NCBI GenBank assembly: GCA_017391525.1
Contig: JAFOYE010000018.1
Coordinates: 1 to 64,000 of the forward strand
Length of the DNA: 64,000 nucleotides
Direction: 5' to 3'
Source: Paludibacteraceae bacterium
GTDB lineage: Bacteria; Bacteroidota; Bacteroidia; Bacteroidales; Paludibacteraceae
Shown here: piece by piece, positions 45,935 through 54,094 of the stretch
Numbering within the stretch: position 1 is the first letter of the stretch
Layout: each line of letters begins with the position of its first letter
The notes under the pieces: model-generated
Databases searched by the model: none
The model's input: the letters and a program-made list of their open reading frames with translations, nothing else
What the model was told of the DNA's origin: nothing
Program-made: the position numbers and the translations under genes

Positions 45935-48256
45935 TTATTTTATAAGTTTATATGTGTTTTTTCCTTGTTTGATAATCACTACAGCACTTTGCACAGCATG
46001 TATATCGTCTCCCAAATATCGTCCCATGAGATCAAACACACGCATCTCTTTGGTATTCTCCACGTCCTCTACCGATACGATCGGTGGAGTATATCCGTCC
46101 CACAATGCATATAAGGTTCCTACCCATCCCGCAGGAATAACAAGGATCGTTTGTCCGGTATATTCAGCCGTAGTGGACCATCCCAAAAACTCATAACCTT
46201 CAGGGTGTGTAGGTGTTGGAAGAATATAGGTTTCTGTCACTTGACTAGGCAACTGCACATCCACCTCTTTCATGTATGGTGAATAGGGTCCCCATACATG
46301 AGGTTGACCTGCTTGGGTGAAATCGGCTGTAGGACCAGGACAATATCCATCTACACGGTAAGAGGCATTGTCGCAATTGAAGAAGGCATATAGGTGATAG
46401 CGCCACTCTTTGTCGCTATCTAGTGTGTAGCCATCTGCCTGAGCTATGGCTAGCATATAGTCTCTGAGCCATGCCCAAGTTGTATCTTCGGTCATAAACT
46501 CCATCGCATAACCGTCGCCCAACGAATTAATCCATGTGAAGCCTAGCACATCGTTCATTGCGCGGTCTTCCGATGCCACAAACTTACTGCCGTATTTATT
46601 ACTATAGAATGTCACATAATCCTTTTTCCATATTTCCCATAGCTCTTCGTTGGAAGGGATATCCCATCCTTTGAATTCGCCTCCATTCAACACCCATGTG
46701 ATTTCTGTTGCGTTAGGATCAGGATCAGGGAAAGCTTCTTCGTTCCATACTGCCACACCATGCTCGACTCCGTAACGGTCGTAACTGCATACGGCTATGC
46801 TGTTGGCCAGGTCGCTAGCCTCTAGGGTGATCTCTTTGTCATAGACTATTTGCTTGAGGTATTGTGCTTGCATACCCATAGTAGCATCGTATCCCTTTGG
46901 ATAGACATACACGGTAAAGCGCTCCGCATCAGGGTGTTCCCAGCTTAGTTTGGTACCATCCATCTTCAAGTTTGTTGGAGCATCCAAAGTTTCTTTTACT
47001 TTCCATGTCATAGGCGGCGTGAGCGTCTTGTGGACAAAGTGTGTGGCTGCCAAGGATGTATACATATTGACATAGGATTTGGTATTGTAGAATACCGAGC
47101 CGGTGTATCCAGATGACAGATTAGCACGATTGGCATCGATCTGCTTTTTGATCTCGTCCACGCCGAATGCACCATCATCTACTCGGTAGGTGGCTTGTGA
47201 AGAGAAGAAGTGCACTTGTTTGCCATCAGGCAATAGCTCAGTAAAATGCTCGCATACATCTTTCGCCCACCATTTGCATAGCACATCGTAGTCTTGACCC
47301 GATGAGGTGGTAGGCCAATATAGTTGTGGGTTGATATAATCCACATAGCCATTTTTCACCCATTCCACTGGGTTACATGCTTGCACGTCGTAGTCGTCTA
47401 GTCCGCTGATGCCGCTTGGCAGTGTGATGCCATATGCCTGAGCTGCTTTCTTTTGGGTACTCCAAATACCAAAGGTTCCCATACCGAAACGTACCCATGG
47501 TTTGACAATTTGAATACTGTCGTATAGCATTTTCATACAGCTATCCACATTGGCACGACGCCAGTCGTCATCGGTGTCACCATCTTGATTGACATCCACC
47601 ACGTTGGCTGGTTTGTGAAGCGCTTTGGAAGCTGCGTCCTCTGTGGTAGTTCCACCGTATGGATAGAAATAGTCATCCATAAGGATACCATCGACATCGT
47701 AGTTGTTGACAATCTCCATCATCACTTTCAAGACATATTCTCGTGCTTCAGGATAACCTGGGTCGATGATTTGTCCAGAGAAGGAGCCGTTGTCGTATTT
47801 GATGATCCATTGTCCTGCGTTTTGCCATACCTTGTCGCTAGTGGAGATGGTGCCGGAACTGGTTACACGGAAAGGGTTGACCCAGACATGGAGTTCGAGG
47901 CCACGCTTGTGAGCTTCCTCAATAGCGAAAGCCAAAGGGTCGTATCCAGGGTCTTTGCCGCGGGTACCGGTTAGGACCGATGACCAGTTTTCGTAAGATG
48001 ACTTATAGGTAGCGTCGCATAGCGCGCGAACTTGCATGCACACTACATTCATATTACCGGCTTTCATCTTGTCAAAGATGGCGGTCATTTCTTGCTTTTG
48101 TTGTTCGCGTTTACTATCGCTGGTTGCCTTGGTTTTAGGCCAATCAATGCCATAGTGGGTGGTAAACCATGTAGCACGAAACTCGTGCTTAAGATTAGCC
48201 AACAAACTAGTGGTACTTACCAATAGGCAAAATAGTATGATAGCGCTTTTTTTCAT
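45935..48256 (-). CDS. Secreted GHL10 (DUF187) glycosidase-like protein, paralogue 2
   Basis: A 773-aa protein with the same order of parts as its neighbours: signal peptide, GHL10 barrel (MQVRALCDATY, HVWVNPFR, DDYFYPYGG), fibronectin-III-like domain, then an InlB-type strand pair WVLNGGEF split by the EELW module (about 528-662) before VDVQLPSQVTETYILP, and the tail VFDLMGRYLGD. Closest to paralogue 3 (both contain KTKATSDSKREQQKQE near the N-terminus). Only 10 bp separate it from paralogue 1, 1 bp from paralogue 3. Confidence 0.85.
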   Translation of the reverse strand: MKKSAIILFCLLVSTTSLLANLKHEFRATWFTTHYGIDWPKTKATSDSKREQQKQEMTAIFDKMKAGNMNVVCMQVRALCDATYKSSYENWSSVLTGTRGKDPGYDPLAFAIEEAHKRGLELHVWVNPFRVTSSGTISTSDKVWQNAGQWIIKYDNGSFSGQIIDPGYPEAREYVLKVMMEIVNNYDVDGILMDDYFYPYGGTTTEDAASKALHKPANVVDVNQDGDTDDDWRRANVDSCMKMLYDSIQIVKPWVRFGMGTFGIWSTQKKAAQAYGITLPSGISGLDDYDVQACNPVEWVKNGYVDYINPQLYWPTTSSGQDYDVLCKWWAKDVCEHFTELLPDGKQVHFFSSQATYRVDDGAFGVDEIKKQIDANRANLSSGYTGSVFYNTKSYVNMYTSLAATHFVHKTLTPPMTWKVKETLDAPTNLKMDGTKLSWEHPDAERFTVYVYPKGYDATMGMQAQYLKQIVYDKEITLEASDLANSIAVCSYDRYGVEHGVAVWNEEAFPDPDPNATEITWVLNGGEFKGWDIPSNEELWEIWKKDYVTFYSNKYGSKFVASEDRAMNDVLGFTWINSLGDGYAMEFMTEDTTWAWLRDYMLAIAQADGYTLDSDKEWRYHLYAFFNCDNASYRVDGYCPGPTADFTQAGQPHVWGPYSPYMKEVDVQLPSQVTETYILPTPTHPEGYEFLGWSTTAEYTGQTILVIPAGWVGTLYALWDGYTPPIVSVEDVENTKEMRVFDLMGRYLGDDIHAVQSAVVIIKQGKNTYKLIK

Positions 48257-48257
48257 C

Positions 48258-50639
48258 TTATTTTACAACTTTGAATAGTTTGTCCCCTTGTTTTACGATC
48301 AGCATATGACCTGGTACAGTATGGATATTGCCTTCCATTCTACGACCCATGATGTCGTATATCTCTACTGGTTGGTTCCAATCGATATTCTCGATAGAGG
48401 TTGGAGGATTCCAACCTTCCCAGTTGGCGTATAATGTACCTTTCCAATAAGCAGGGATTGAGTATAATTGCTCGCCTGTAAAAGTAGCATTATCCCACCA
48501 TCCGAGGAATGGATATCCCTCTGGGTGAGTGAGGTTAGTAGGAAGGGTATATTCGGCAGTTACTTGTGTAGGTAGAGTAATCATACCTTTAGCCGCCTGG
48601 TAAGCTGGTCCCCATGCAGATGGTAGACCGGCTTCGATGAAATCGCCACAGCTGACGTTGATCACTTGTCCACTTTCGTAGCGTACCTCATCGGTTGCGT
48701 TGAAGAACGCATAGAGGTTGTATCGCCATATCTTAACATCGGTGATCTTGCCGTATACGGATTGGATATATTCGCCTAGCCAAATCCAATCTGGGTGCTG
48801 GGTGATGAACTCGGTCACAAAGCAGTTGTCTGACCATTTTGGCCATGTGAGCTCTAGTACGGCATGGATAGGGTAATCTTGGATTTGATAATTAGGATAG
48901 ATAGCTGAGTAGAACTCGTCAAAGTCTGCTTTGAATTGATCCCACAATTGTTGGTTGGTAGGTACTTCTACAGTAGGTAGTTGTCCGCCATTGAGCACCC
49001 ATGTTATATCTATGGTTGGTTCAGGGTTTGGTTCTGGATTAGGGTCTGTGCCAGGATCAGGATTCTCTGGTTCAGGTTCTTCGGTAGCATTAGGGTCGGC
49101 ATTGTAGAGTGCCACACCATGCTCTACGCCATAGCGGTCGTAGGTATAGACGGCGATAGTCGTATTGGTGAGTGAACCAAGAGCGCTCGTATTAAATGAG
49201 TTGCCATATACTATGCCTTGCAGATAGAGCGGATTGCGTGTGGCTGTTTTCACGCCAGTACCTTTAGGGTAGGCGTATACGGTGAAACGTGTCTCGGTAG
49301 GGTGTGACCATGTGAGGGTTGTACCAGACAGTTTGAGGTTGCTAGGTGCAGCTAGGCTATCTTGCACTTTCCAATCCATAGGTGGTGTGAGTGCCTCATA
49401 AATATAGTGCGATTGAGCTAAATCTTCGTACATCTTTAGATACGAAGTGGTATTGTAGTGTACCGCACCTGCATAGCCAGATGATAGGTGTGTGCGGGTA
49501 GCGTCCATCTGGCGCTCAATTTCTTTTACTCCATCTTCAAATCCATTGGAGCCATTATACACCTTGTATAAAGCGGTAGATGGGAAAAAATGTACTCGTT
49601 TGCCATCAGGTAATTGGTCTGAGAAATGCTCACATACACTTTTAGCCCACCACTCGCAGAGCACATCAAAGTCTTGCGCTGCTACTTGGGTTGACCAGTA
49701 GATCTGTGGATTGACATAGTCCACATAACCACCTTTTACCCATTCTACGGTGTTGCAATATAGGTTGTTGTAGATGTCGCCTCCAGTGATTCCTGCAGGT
49801 AGTTTGATGCCGTATGCACGAGCTGCACCATTGTCAATAGTCCATATACCACCAGGACCCATACCGAAGCGTACCCATGGTTTGACGGCTTGAATACTAT
49901 CATATGTAGCTTTGATCACTTTGTCCACATTGCTGCGGCGCCAGTCGTCCAGCGTGTTTCCATTACCATTCACATCAATCACATCTGAAGGATTATAATG
50001 TTTTGCTTGTGCTTTGGCATCTTCGCTGGTGGTTCCGCCGTATGCGTAGAAGTAGTCGTCCATCACCATACCATCTATGTCATATTTATTAACAATCTCC
50101 ATCAGCACTTTGACCACATAGGCACGTGACTCTGGGTAGCCAGGGTCGATGATGTAGCCAGAAAACGAACTGTTGTTATACTTGATCAACCAATCTCCTG
50201 CATTGCTCCATAGCACATCTGAGCTGGCAAGCGTGCTAGTAGACGCACGGAATGGGTTTACCCATACGTGTAGTTCCATGCCACGTTTGTGTGCTTCGTC
50301 TATTGCAAATTGAAGAGGATCATAACCAGGATCTTTACCACGAGTGCCAGTCAATGCTACGGACCATGGTTCGTAGGAAGACACATACATCGCATCGCAT
50401 AGTGAGCGAACTTGCATGCAAACGGCATTCATATTGCCGGCTTTCATCTTGTCTAAGATATCAATGAGTTCTTGCTTTTGTTGTTCGCGCTTGCTATCAG
50501 ATGTAGCTTTGGTTTTAGGCCAATCGATACCCGAAACGGTAGCTAGCCAAGTAGCGCGAAATTCATGCTTAGGTTGTTCTGCAAAGATAGATAGGCAGAA
50601 TGCGATGGAGATGAGAATGATAGAGATTGATTTTTTCAT
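48258..50639 (-). CDS. Secreted GHL10 (DUF187) glycosidase-like protein, paralogue 3
   Basis: A 793-aa protein, first of the three-gene operon. Signal peptide, GHL10 barrel (MQVRSLCDAMY, HVWVNPFR, DDYFYAYGG), fibronectin-III-like domain, a Pro/Glu/Asn spacer (NPDPGTDPNPEPNPEP), the split InlB-type repeat holding the QQLW module (about 556-681), and the tail IYDIMGRRMEG. The barrel probably acts on peptidoglycan or another glycan outside the inner membrane. Promoter at 50679. Confidence 0.85.
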   Translation of the reverse strand: MKKSISIILISIAFCLSIFAEQPKHEFRATWLATVSGIDWPKTKATSDSKREQQKQELIDILDKMKAGNMNAVCMQVRSLCDAMYVSSYEPWSVALTGTRGKDPGYDPLQFAIDEAHKRGMELHVWVNPFRASTSTLASSDVLWSNAGDWLIKYNNSSFSGYIIDPGYPESRAYVVKVLMEIVNKYDIDGMVMDDYFYAYGGTTSEDAKAQAKHYNPSDVIDVNGNGNTLDDWRRSNVDKVIKATYDSIQAVKPWVRFGMGPGGIWTIDNGAARAYGIKLPAGITGGDIYNNLYCNTVEWVKGGYVDYVNPQIYWSTQVAAQDFDVLCEWWAKSVCEHFSDQLPDGKRVHFFPSTALYKVYNGSNGFEDGVKEIERQMDATRTHLSSGYAGAVHYNTTSYLKMYEDLAQSHYIYEALTPPMDWKVQDSLAAPSNLKLSGTTLTWSHPTETRFTVYAYPKGTGVKTATRNPLYLQGIVYGNSFNTSALGSLTNTTIAVYTYDRYGVEHGVALYNADPNATEEPEPENPDPGTDPNPEPNPEPTIDITWVLNGGQLPTVEVPTNQQLWDQFKADFDEFYSAIYPNYQIQDYPIHAVLELTWPKWSDNCFVTEFITQHPDWIWLGEYIQSVYGKITDVKIWRYNLYAFFNATDEVRYESGQVINVSCGDFIEAGLPSAWGPAYQAAKGMITLPTQVTAEYTLPTNLTHPEGYPFLGWWDNATFTGEQLYSIPAYWKGTLYANWEGWNPPTSIENIDWNQPVEIYDIMGRRMEGNIHTVPGHMLIVKQGDKLFKVVK

Positions 50640-50678
50640 GATAAATTAGTTTTAGTACGCATAGGCGCATTTTCGGCA

Positions 50679-50686
50679 CAAAGGTA
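50679..50686 (-). promoter_or_regulatory. Bacteroidota -7 box (TACCTTTG) for the GHL10 operon
   Basis: TACCTTTG on the minus strand, 40 bases before the start of paralogue 3. Confidence 0.7.
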
Positions 50687-50764
50687 CTACAATTTATGCA
50701 CATACGCAAGCGAAAGGTGAGATTTTACAAGAAAATAATAGATTTTTAATCTATTTTGTACTAC

Positions 50765-50798
50765 AAAAAAGATAAGATACACTTTCGTGTACCTTATC
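50765..50798 (-). terminator. Intrinsic terminator of hsp20
   Basis: A twelve-base stem (gataagatacac/gtgtaccttatc, one mismatch) with a TTTC loop, followed by six T on the minus strand. Confidence 0.85.
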
Positions 50799-50848
50799 CA
50801 TGATGAAAAACTCTTTGTGTAGATCTCCCCTTCGGGAGAGTCTATGGG

Positions 50849-51286
50849 TTATTGAATCTCTATGATGCGAGTAGGTTTCTTCTCAGGCATGGTGGTCAGT
50901 TTAGGCAGTTCGATGTGTAGCACTCCGCTGCATGCTTTGGCTGTGATGGCCGCTTTGTCCACATGTTCGGGTAGCTGGAGAGCTTGCTCAAAGCGCATGT
51001 AGTTGAACTCGCGACGAAGATACTTGGAATTCTTGTCTTCTTCTTTGTTTTCGTGTTTTTTCTCCACGGAAATCACCAATTGATCTTGGTCGTTGACATG
51101 TACTTTGAAGTCGTCTTTGGTCATGCCCGGAGCGGCTATTTCCACAAGAAATGCTTTGTCGTTTTCCTTGACATTGATGGCTGGCGTATTAGCCGCCATG
51201 CTGCGCATAGGGAACCAATCGTCGTTGAAGAAATCGTTGAAAATGGTTGGCAACCAGTTGTTTTGCCTTTTGATAGTAGGTAACAT
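50849..51286 (-). CDS. Small heat shock protein (Hsp20 family)
   Basis: A 145-aa chaperone: N-terminal FNDFFNDDWFP, alpha-crystallin domain (about 33-135; AINVKENDKAFLVEIAAPGMTKDDFKV, ACSGVLHIELPKL) and the C-terminal IxI-type motif RIIEI needed for oligomers. It holds unfolded proteins during stress. Single gene with its own terminator. Confidence 0.93.
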   Translation of the reverse strand: MLPTIKRQNNWLPTIFNDFFNDDWFPMRSMAANTPAINVKENDKAFLVEIAAPGMTKDDFKVHVNDQDQLVISVEKKHENKEEDKNSKYLRREFNYMRFEQALQLPEHVDKAAITAKACSGVLHIELPKLTTMPEKKPTRIIEIQ

Positions 51287-51419
51287 AATAGATAAATTTT
51301 ATAGTTAGGTTTAGGTTAATGGCAACATCCTCTCGTTAGGCTACTTGCCATGTTTGCATATGCTACTATGTCAAATAGCGTGCCAAACTATTCGCTTGGC
51401 AGAAAAAATGATAAAAATT

Positions 51420-51474
51420 GGTATATTATGGATATATTACCGATGTATTATGGATGAGATTGGATGAGTTTATC
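51420..51474. repeat. 11-bp tandem array over the 3' end of the sirtuin gene
   Basis: Five 11-base units: ggtatattatg, gatatattacc, gatgtattatg, gatgagattgg and atgagtttatc. It spans the stop codon of the sirtuin gene. Confidence 0.75.
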
Positions 51475-52149
51475 CACGAGTTCGGGAACGCCGATGGTGG
51501 CGTTTTTTTGGATGTGATGGGCGCGGTGACGGTAGATGCCGAGTTCGGGCGTGTTAGGGTCAATCACATAAATCTCTGCCGATTGTGGTGCATATTGCAA
51601 TAAAAATGCTGCAGGATAAACATTGAGCGAGGTACCTACCACAATGAGGATGTCCGCTTGGCTGGCCACATCGCAAGCCAAAGGGAAATACGGCACATCT
51701 TCGCCAAAGAAGACCACATAAGGGCGAAGGAGTGAGCCATCTGGATGGCGGTCGCCATAGTGTTGCTCCCAACCTTCTAAGTCAATGGTAGCTAGTTGGT
51801 TGGTTTCAGAGCGAAGCTTGGTGATTTCGCCGTGTAAGTGGATGACATCGTGACTACCAGCACGCTCGTGGAGGTTGTCGATGTTTTGGGTGATGACTTG
51901 GGTGTCAGGGAAGACTTCTTGCAGGCGAGCAATAGCGTAGTGGGCAGCATTGGGTTGGGCTGCGAGAGCTTCGCGGCGGCGCATGTTGTAGAACTCGACG
52001 CAAAGTTGAGGATTGTTGAGCCATGCATCGTGGGTGCATACATCCTCGATGCGATAGCGGTCCCACATGCCGTCAGAACCACGAAAAGTACCTAATCCAC
52101 TCTCTGCGGATACGCCTGCTCCAGTAAAAACAACGATTTTCTTAGTCAT
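51448..52149 (-). CDS. Sirtuin-type NAD-dependent protein deacylase lacking zinc cysteines
   Basis: A 233-aa Sir2 protein: NAD motif GAGVSAESGLGTFRG (about 10-24), TQNIDNLHE, catalytic His in HLHGE (about 104). The FYNMRR segment (about 53) supplies the Tyr-x-x-Arg pair that in CobB/SIRT5 recognises succinyl- or malonyl-lysine. The stretch where two CxxC pairs normally bind zinc has no cysteine at all. Likely a desuccinylase-type enzyme. Confidence 0.9.
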   Translation of the reverse strand: MTKKIVVFTGAGVSAESGLGTFRGSDGMWDRYRIEDVCTHDAWLNNPQLCVEFYNMRRREALAAQPNAAHYAIARLQEVFPDTQVITQNIDNLHERAGSHDVIHLHGEITKLRSETNQLATIDLEGWEQHYGDRHPDGSLLRPYVVFFGEDVPYFPLACDVASQADILIVVGTSLNVYPAAFLLQYAPQSAEIYVIDPNTPELGIYRHRAHHIQKNATIGVPELVDKLIQSHP

Positions 52150-52208
52150 AATAAATTGGGTGTTAATGGTTAATTTTATGATTATATGTATGTGTTGACA
52201 CTAAATAT

Positions 52209-52342
52209 CTCCTTGCCTTCGGCAGAAATCTTATAAATCTTGCTTGCCACGCTTGCACCTCGCTTTTTTCCTAAGTACTCAGTAATCTATTACCACCGCT
52301 CTGCATTTTGGGGTACATCCCAAAACGCAACCGCTGAATCTT
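52209..52342 (-). repeat. Dispersed intergenic repeat, copy C
   Basis: Read on the minus strand it starts with the gattcagcggttgcg block shared with 14110 and continues with the ggtggtaat...aagatttataagatttctg block shared with 11400-11493. The terminal hairpin is tgcc-gaa-ggca. Confidence 0.8.
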
Positions 52343-52464
52343 ATGGAATGTGGCGGAAAACGTCTAATAGTGCAACTGGTATATAAATCCCTAATGTTAT
52401 GATTATTGAGTGCAAAGATACAAAAAATAAGGGAAACTACCAAATTATCTTCTTAGATTATCTT

Positions 52465-52524
52465 TAGCTTGCTCCTTTTCTTGTTTAAATTCGTTGGTTT
52501 TTGAATTGAAAAAGGAGCAAGCTA
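52465..52524. repeat. Long hairpin repeat, copy 1
   Basis: Arms tagcttgctccttttc and its complement ending aaggagcaagcta, loop of about 28 bases. It lies just 3' of the TIGR04076-wHTH gene; tatatgtgag follows it. Confidence 0.85.
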
Positions 52525-52603
52525 TATGTGAGCTATTGGTGAGGATTGGAGTGTAAAACAGAAGAGGATGGTAGATATGAGAACGGATGCAAAATGCAGG
52601 TGG

Positions 52604-53221
52604 TTATTGCATGTTAGTAGTAGTTAACCGAGCCCAGCGTTCTAGACCGTTGGCAGAAAGGCGGTATGCTTGTTCGGGTTTGTTTGGAGAGTCTGGATAA
52701 GCCAAAACAACATAACCTTGGGCAATAGCAGGACGAAGATAGTTATCCATGAAGTTACGGCGACTTCTTTGTTTCAGCCCCAAATATGCAATAATCTGTC
52801 GTCGTGGCATGGTTTGATCGCCAATAGCCAGTATTAGTTTTTGCATGCGTCCTTCAGCTTTGTCTGTAGACTGAGTTGGAGGGGTTGGTTGTGGTAGTTG
52901 TTCGACCATTGGAGTTGATTCTTCTATTGCTTCAATATAGAAACTGAATGGTCTGAATCCATCGTTGCAGCTAATCATGGCGCTCATAGGGTTTTGCATC
53001 CATCCGTCATAGAAATTGCCCTTTCCTTGAGATAGTTGCTCCACAAACTGCCGCATAGTCTCCCATGCAGCTAAACATAACCCTTCTGGGCATTTGCCAT
53101 CTATGGATATCCATTGTTGTCCTTCTTGCACGCTGCATGCGTGTTCAATGGGATTTTCATACTTCGCCATTAGATCGGTATATACCGTTTGGCGAATAGC
53201 GGTGATGCGAACTTTTGCCAT
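52604..53221 (-). CDS. TIGR04076 domain fused to a winged helix
   Basis: A 205-aa protein. Residues 1-90 match the TIGR04076 family (KVRITAIRQTVYTDLMAKYE, GLCLAAWETM, MISCNDGFRPFSFYIEA), whose role is unknown. After a Pro/Thr-rich linker (about 92-110), residues 118-200 look like a winged helix (LILAIGDQTMPRRQIIAYLG, AYRLSANGLERWARL). I start at the ATG at 53221; a longer frame would run through the promoter box at 53242. The gene is flanked by copies of a long hairpin repeat. Confidence 0.72.
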   Translation of the reverse strand: MAKVRITAIRQTVYTDLMAKYENPIEHACSVQEGQQWISIDGKCPEGLCLAAWETMRQFVEQLSQGKGNFYDGWMQNPMSAMISCNDGFRPFSFYIEAIEESTPMVEQLPQPTPPTQSTDKAEGRMQKLILAIGDQTMPRRQIIAYLGLKQRSRRNFMDNYLRPAIAQGYVVLAYPDSPNKPEQAYRLSANGLERWARLTTTNMQ

Positions 53222-53241
53222 AACCTGTGAGATATTTGCTG

Positions 53242-53249
53242 CAAAGGTA
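53242..53249 (-). promoter_or_regulatory. Bacteroidota -7 box (TACCTTTG) for the TIGR04076-wHTH gene
   Basis: TACCTTTGC on the minus strand, 21 bases before the chosen ATG; it fixes the start. Confidence 0.7.
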
Positions 53250-53274
53250 CACAAAATTATTGAAACACACAATA

Positions 53275-53332
53275 AGCTTGCTCCTTTTTTTGTCGCAGAT
53301 ACTTCATTATTTTTTAAAAAAAGGAGCAAGCT
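53275..53332. repeat. Long hairpin repeat, copy 2
   Basis: Arms agcttgctccttttttt and aaaaaaaggagcaagct, loop of about 24 bases. It lies just 5' of the promoter of the TIGR04076-wHTH gene. It is followed by tatatatgag and then gatggatgttggggagagag, which recurs at 53649. Confidence 0.85.
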
Positions 53333-53551
53333 ATATATGAGATGGATGTTGGGGAGAGAGTAGCTTCAGCTTGAACTATTCGGAAATCCCTAATAGTTGC
53401 CCCCTCTTCTAATTCATATTTAAACTACTGCAGCACGCAATTTGAACTGGTGACAAATTGTCACCGGTTGACCTGCTTCTATACCCTACGCTCTACATCT
53501 CTTTTTGCCATCTGATGCAGTTGTTCGGAAATTCCGAACAACCACTTTTTG

Positions 53552-53607
53552 ACTTGCTCCTTTTTTGTTAAGTTTGCTGATTTTCTGTAAGAAAAAAGGA
53601 GCAAGCT
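53552..53607. repeat. Long hairpin repeat, copy 3
   Basis: Arms acttgctcctttttt and aaaaaaggagcaagct, loop of about 25 bases, same orientation as copies 1 and 2. Followed by a partial extra unit ggagcaaggg at 53631 and by gatggatgttggggagaga (53649-53667), shared with copy 2. Confidence 0.85.
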
Positions 53608-53924
53608 AGAGGTGAGTCAAGAGGGGAAAGGAGCAAGGGTAGAGGTGAGATGGATGTTGGGGAGAGAAGAGAATGGGAAAGAATGGAAAAGCATAGGAAG
53701 GATAGAAAAATCGGTAATTCCGATTTTATTGATTCAGTTGGTGACAAATTGTCACCAACTCATACATTAGAACAGTGCAAATAAATTGGTTCTTATGGGA
53801 TGGGAAGGATGTATGGAGTTGTTTTTTAGAGGGTAATAGGAGAAATGGAATTTCTATAAATGTCCCGTATTTGTCTTCTGGACTTTGCATAATGCTTCAT
53901 TGAAGAGTATGTGCATTAAAATCT

Positions 53925-54025
53925 TACATTTTATAACATGACAGGTAGAACGTGTTAAATTTTTCGCATTTTTTTAACATGACCCCATAAATATGTTACA
54001 TTTTTTCGTTATTTTTACCATGAAC
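53925..54025. repeat. 41-bp tandem repeat
   Basis: taacatgac at 53934 and 53975 and a variant taccatgaa at 54016, exactly 41 bp apart; each unit also carries gtta(a/c)attttttcg. It lies just past the stop of the Fic gene. Confidence 0.7.
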
Positions 54026-54094
54026 AGATTCTATGTAATTTGCTTAGTGAACGCGATCTATTTCTTGTCAGGATGTGGAGAAGAGCGGAAATAA

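Larger units (their letters stand above)
52150..52603. other. Gene-free gap with repeat copy C and a hairpin repeat
   Basis: Holds the dispersed repeat copy C (52209-52342), a possible promoter CAAAGATA (52413-52420, minus) for the sirtuin, and the first long hairpin repeat (52465-52524). No gene seen. Confidence 0.65.
53333..54094. other. Gene-free palindrome cluster
   Basis: No intact gene. Perfect or near-perfect palindromes follow each other: aactatt...aatagtt (53374-53398), ggtgacaaattgtcacc (53449-53465), a 21-base palindrome around ttcggaaattccgaa (53521-53541), hairpin copy 3 (53552-53607), aatcggtaattccgatt (53709-53725), a 23-base palindrome around ggtgacaaattgtcacc (53737-53759), then a 41-bp tandem repeat. 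Confidence 0.75.

Noticed and set aside
53222..53329. Longer N-terminus (hydrophobic, signal-like) for the TIGR04076-wHTH protein
   Set aside because: It would read through the -7 box at 53242 and into the hairpin repeat; the family begins at KVRITAI.
53275..53770. Possible CRISPR array
   Set aside because: The repeats are individual palindromes of several kinds at irregular distances, with no constant repeat-spacer alternation and no cas genes.
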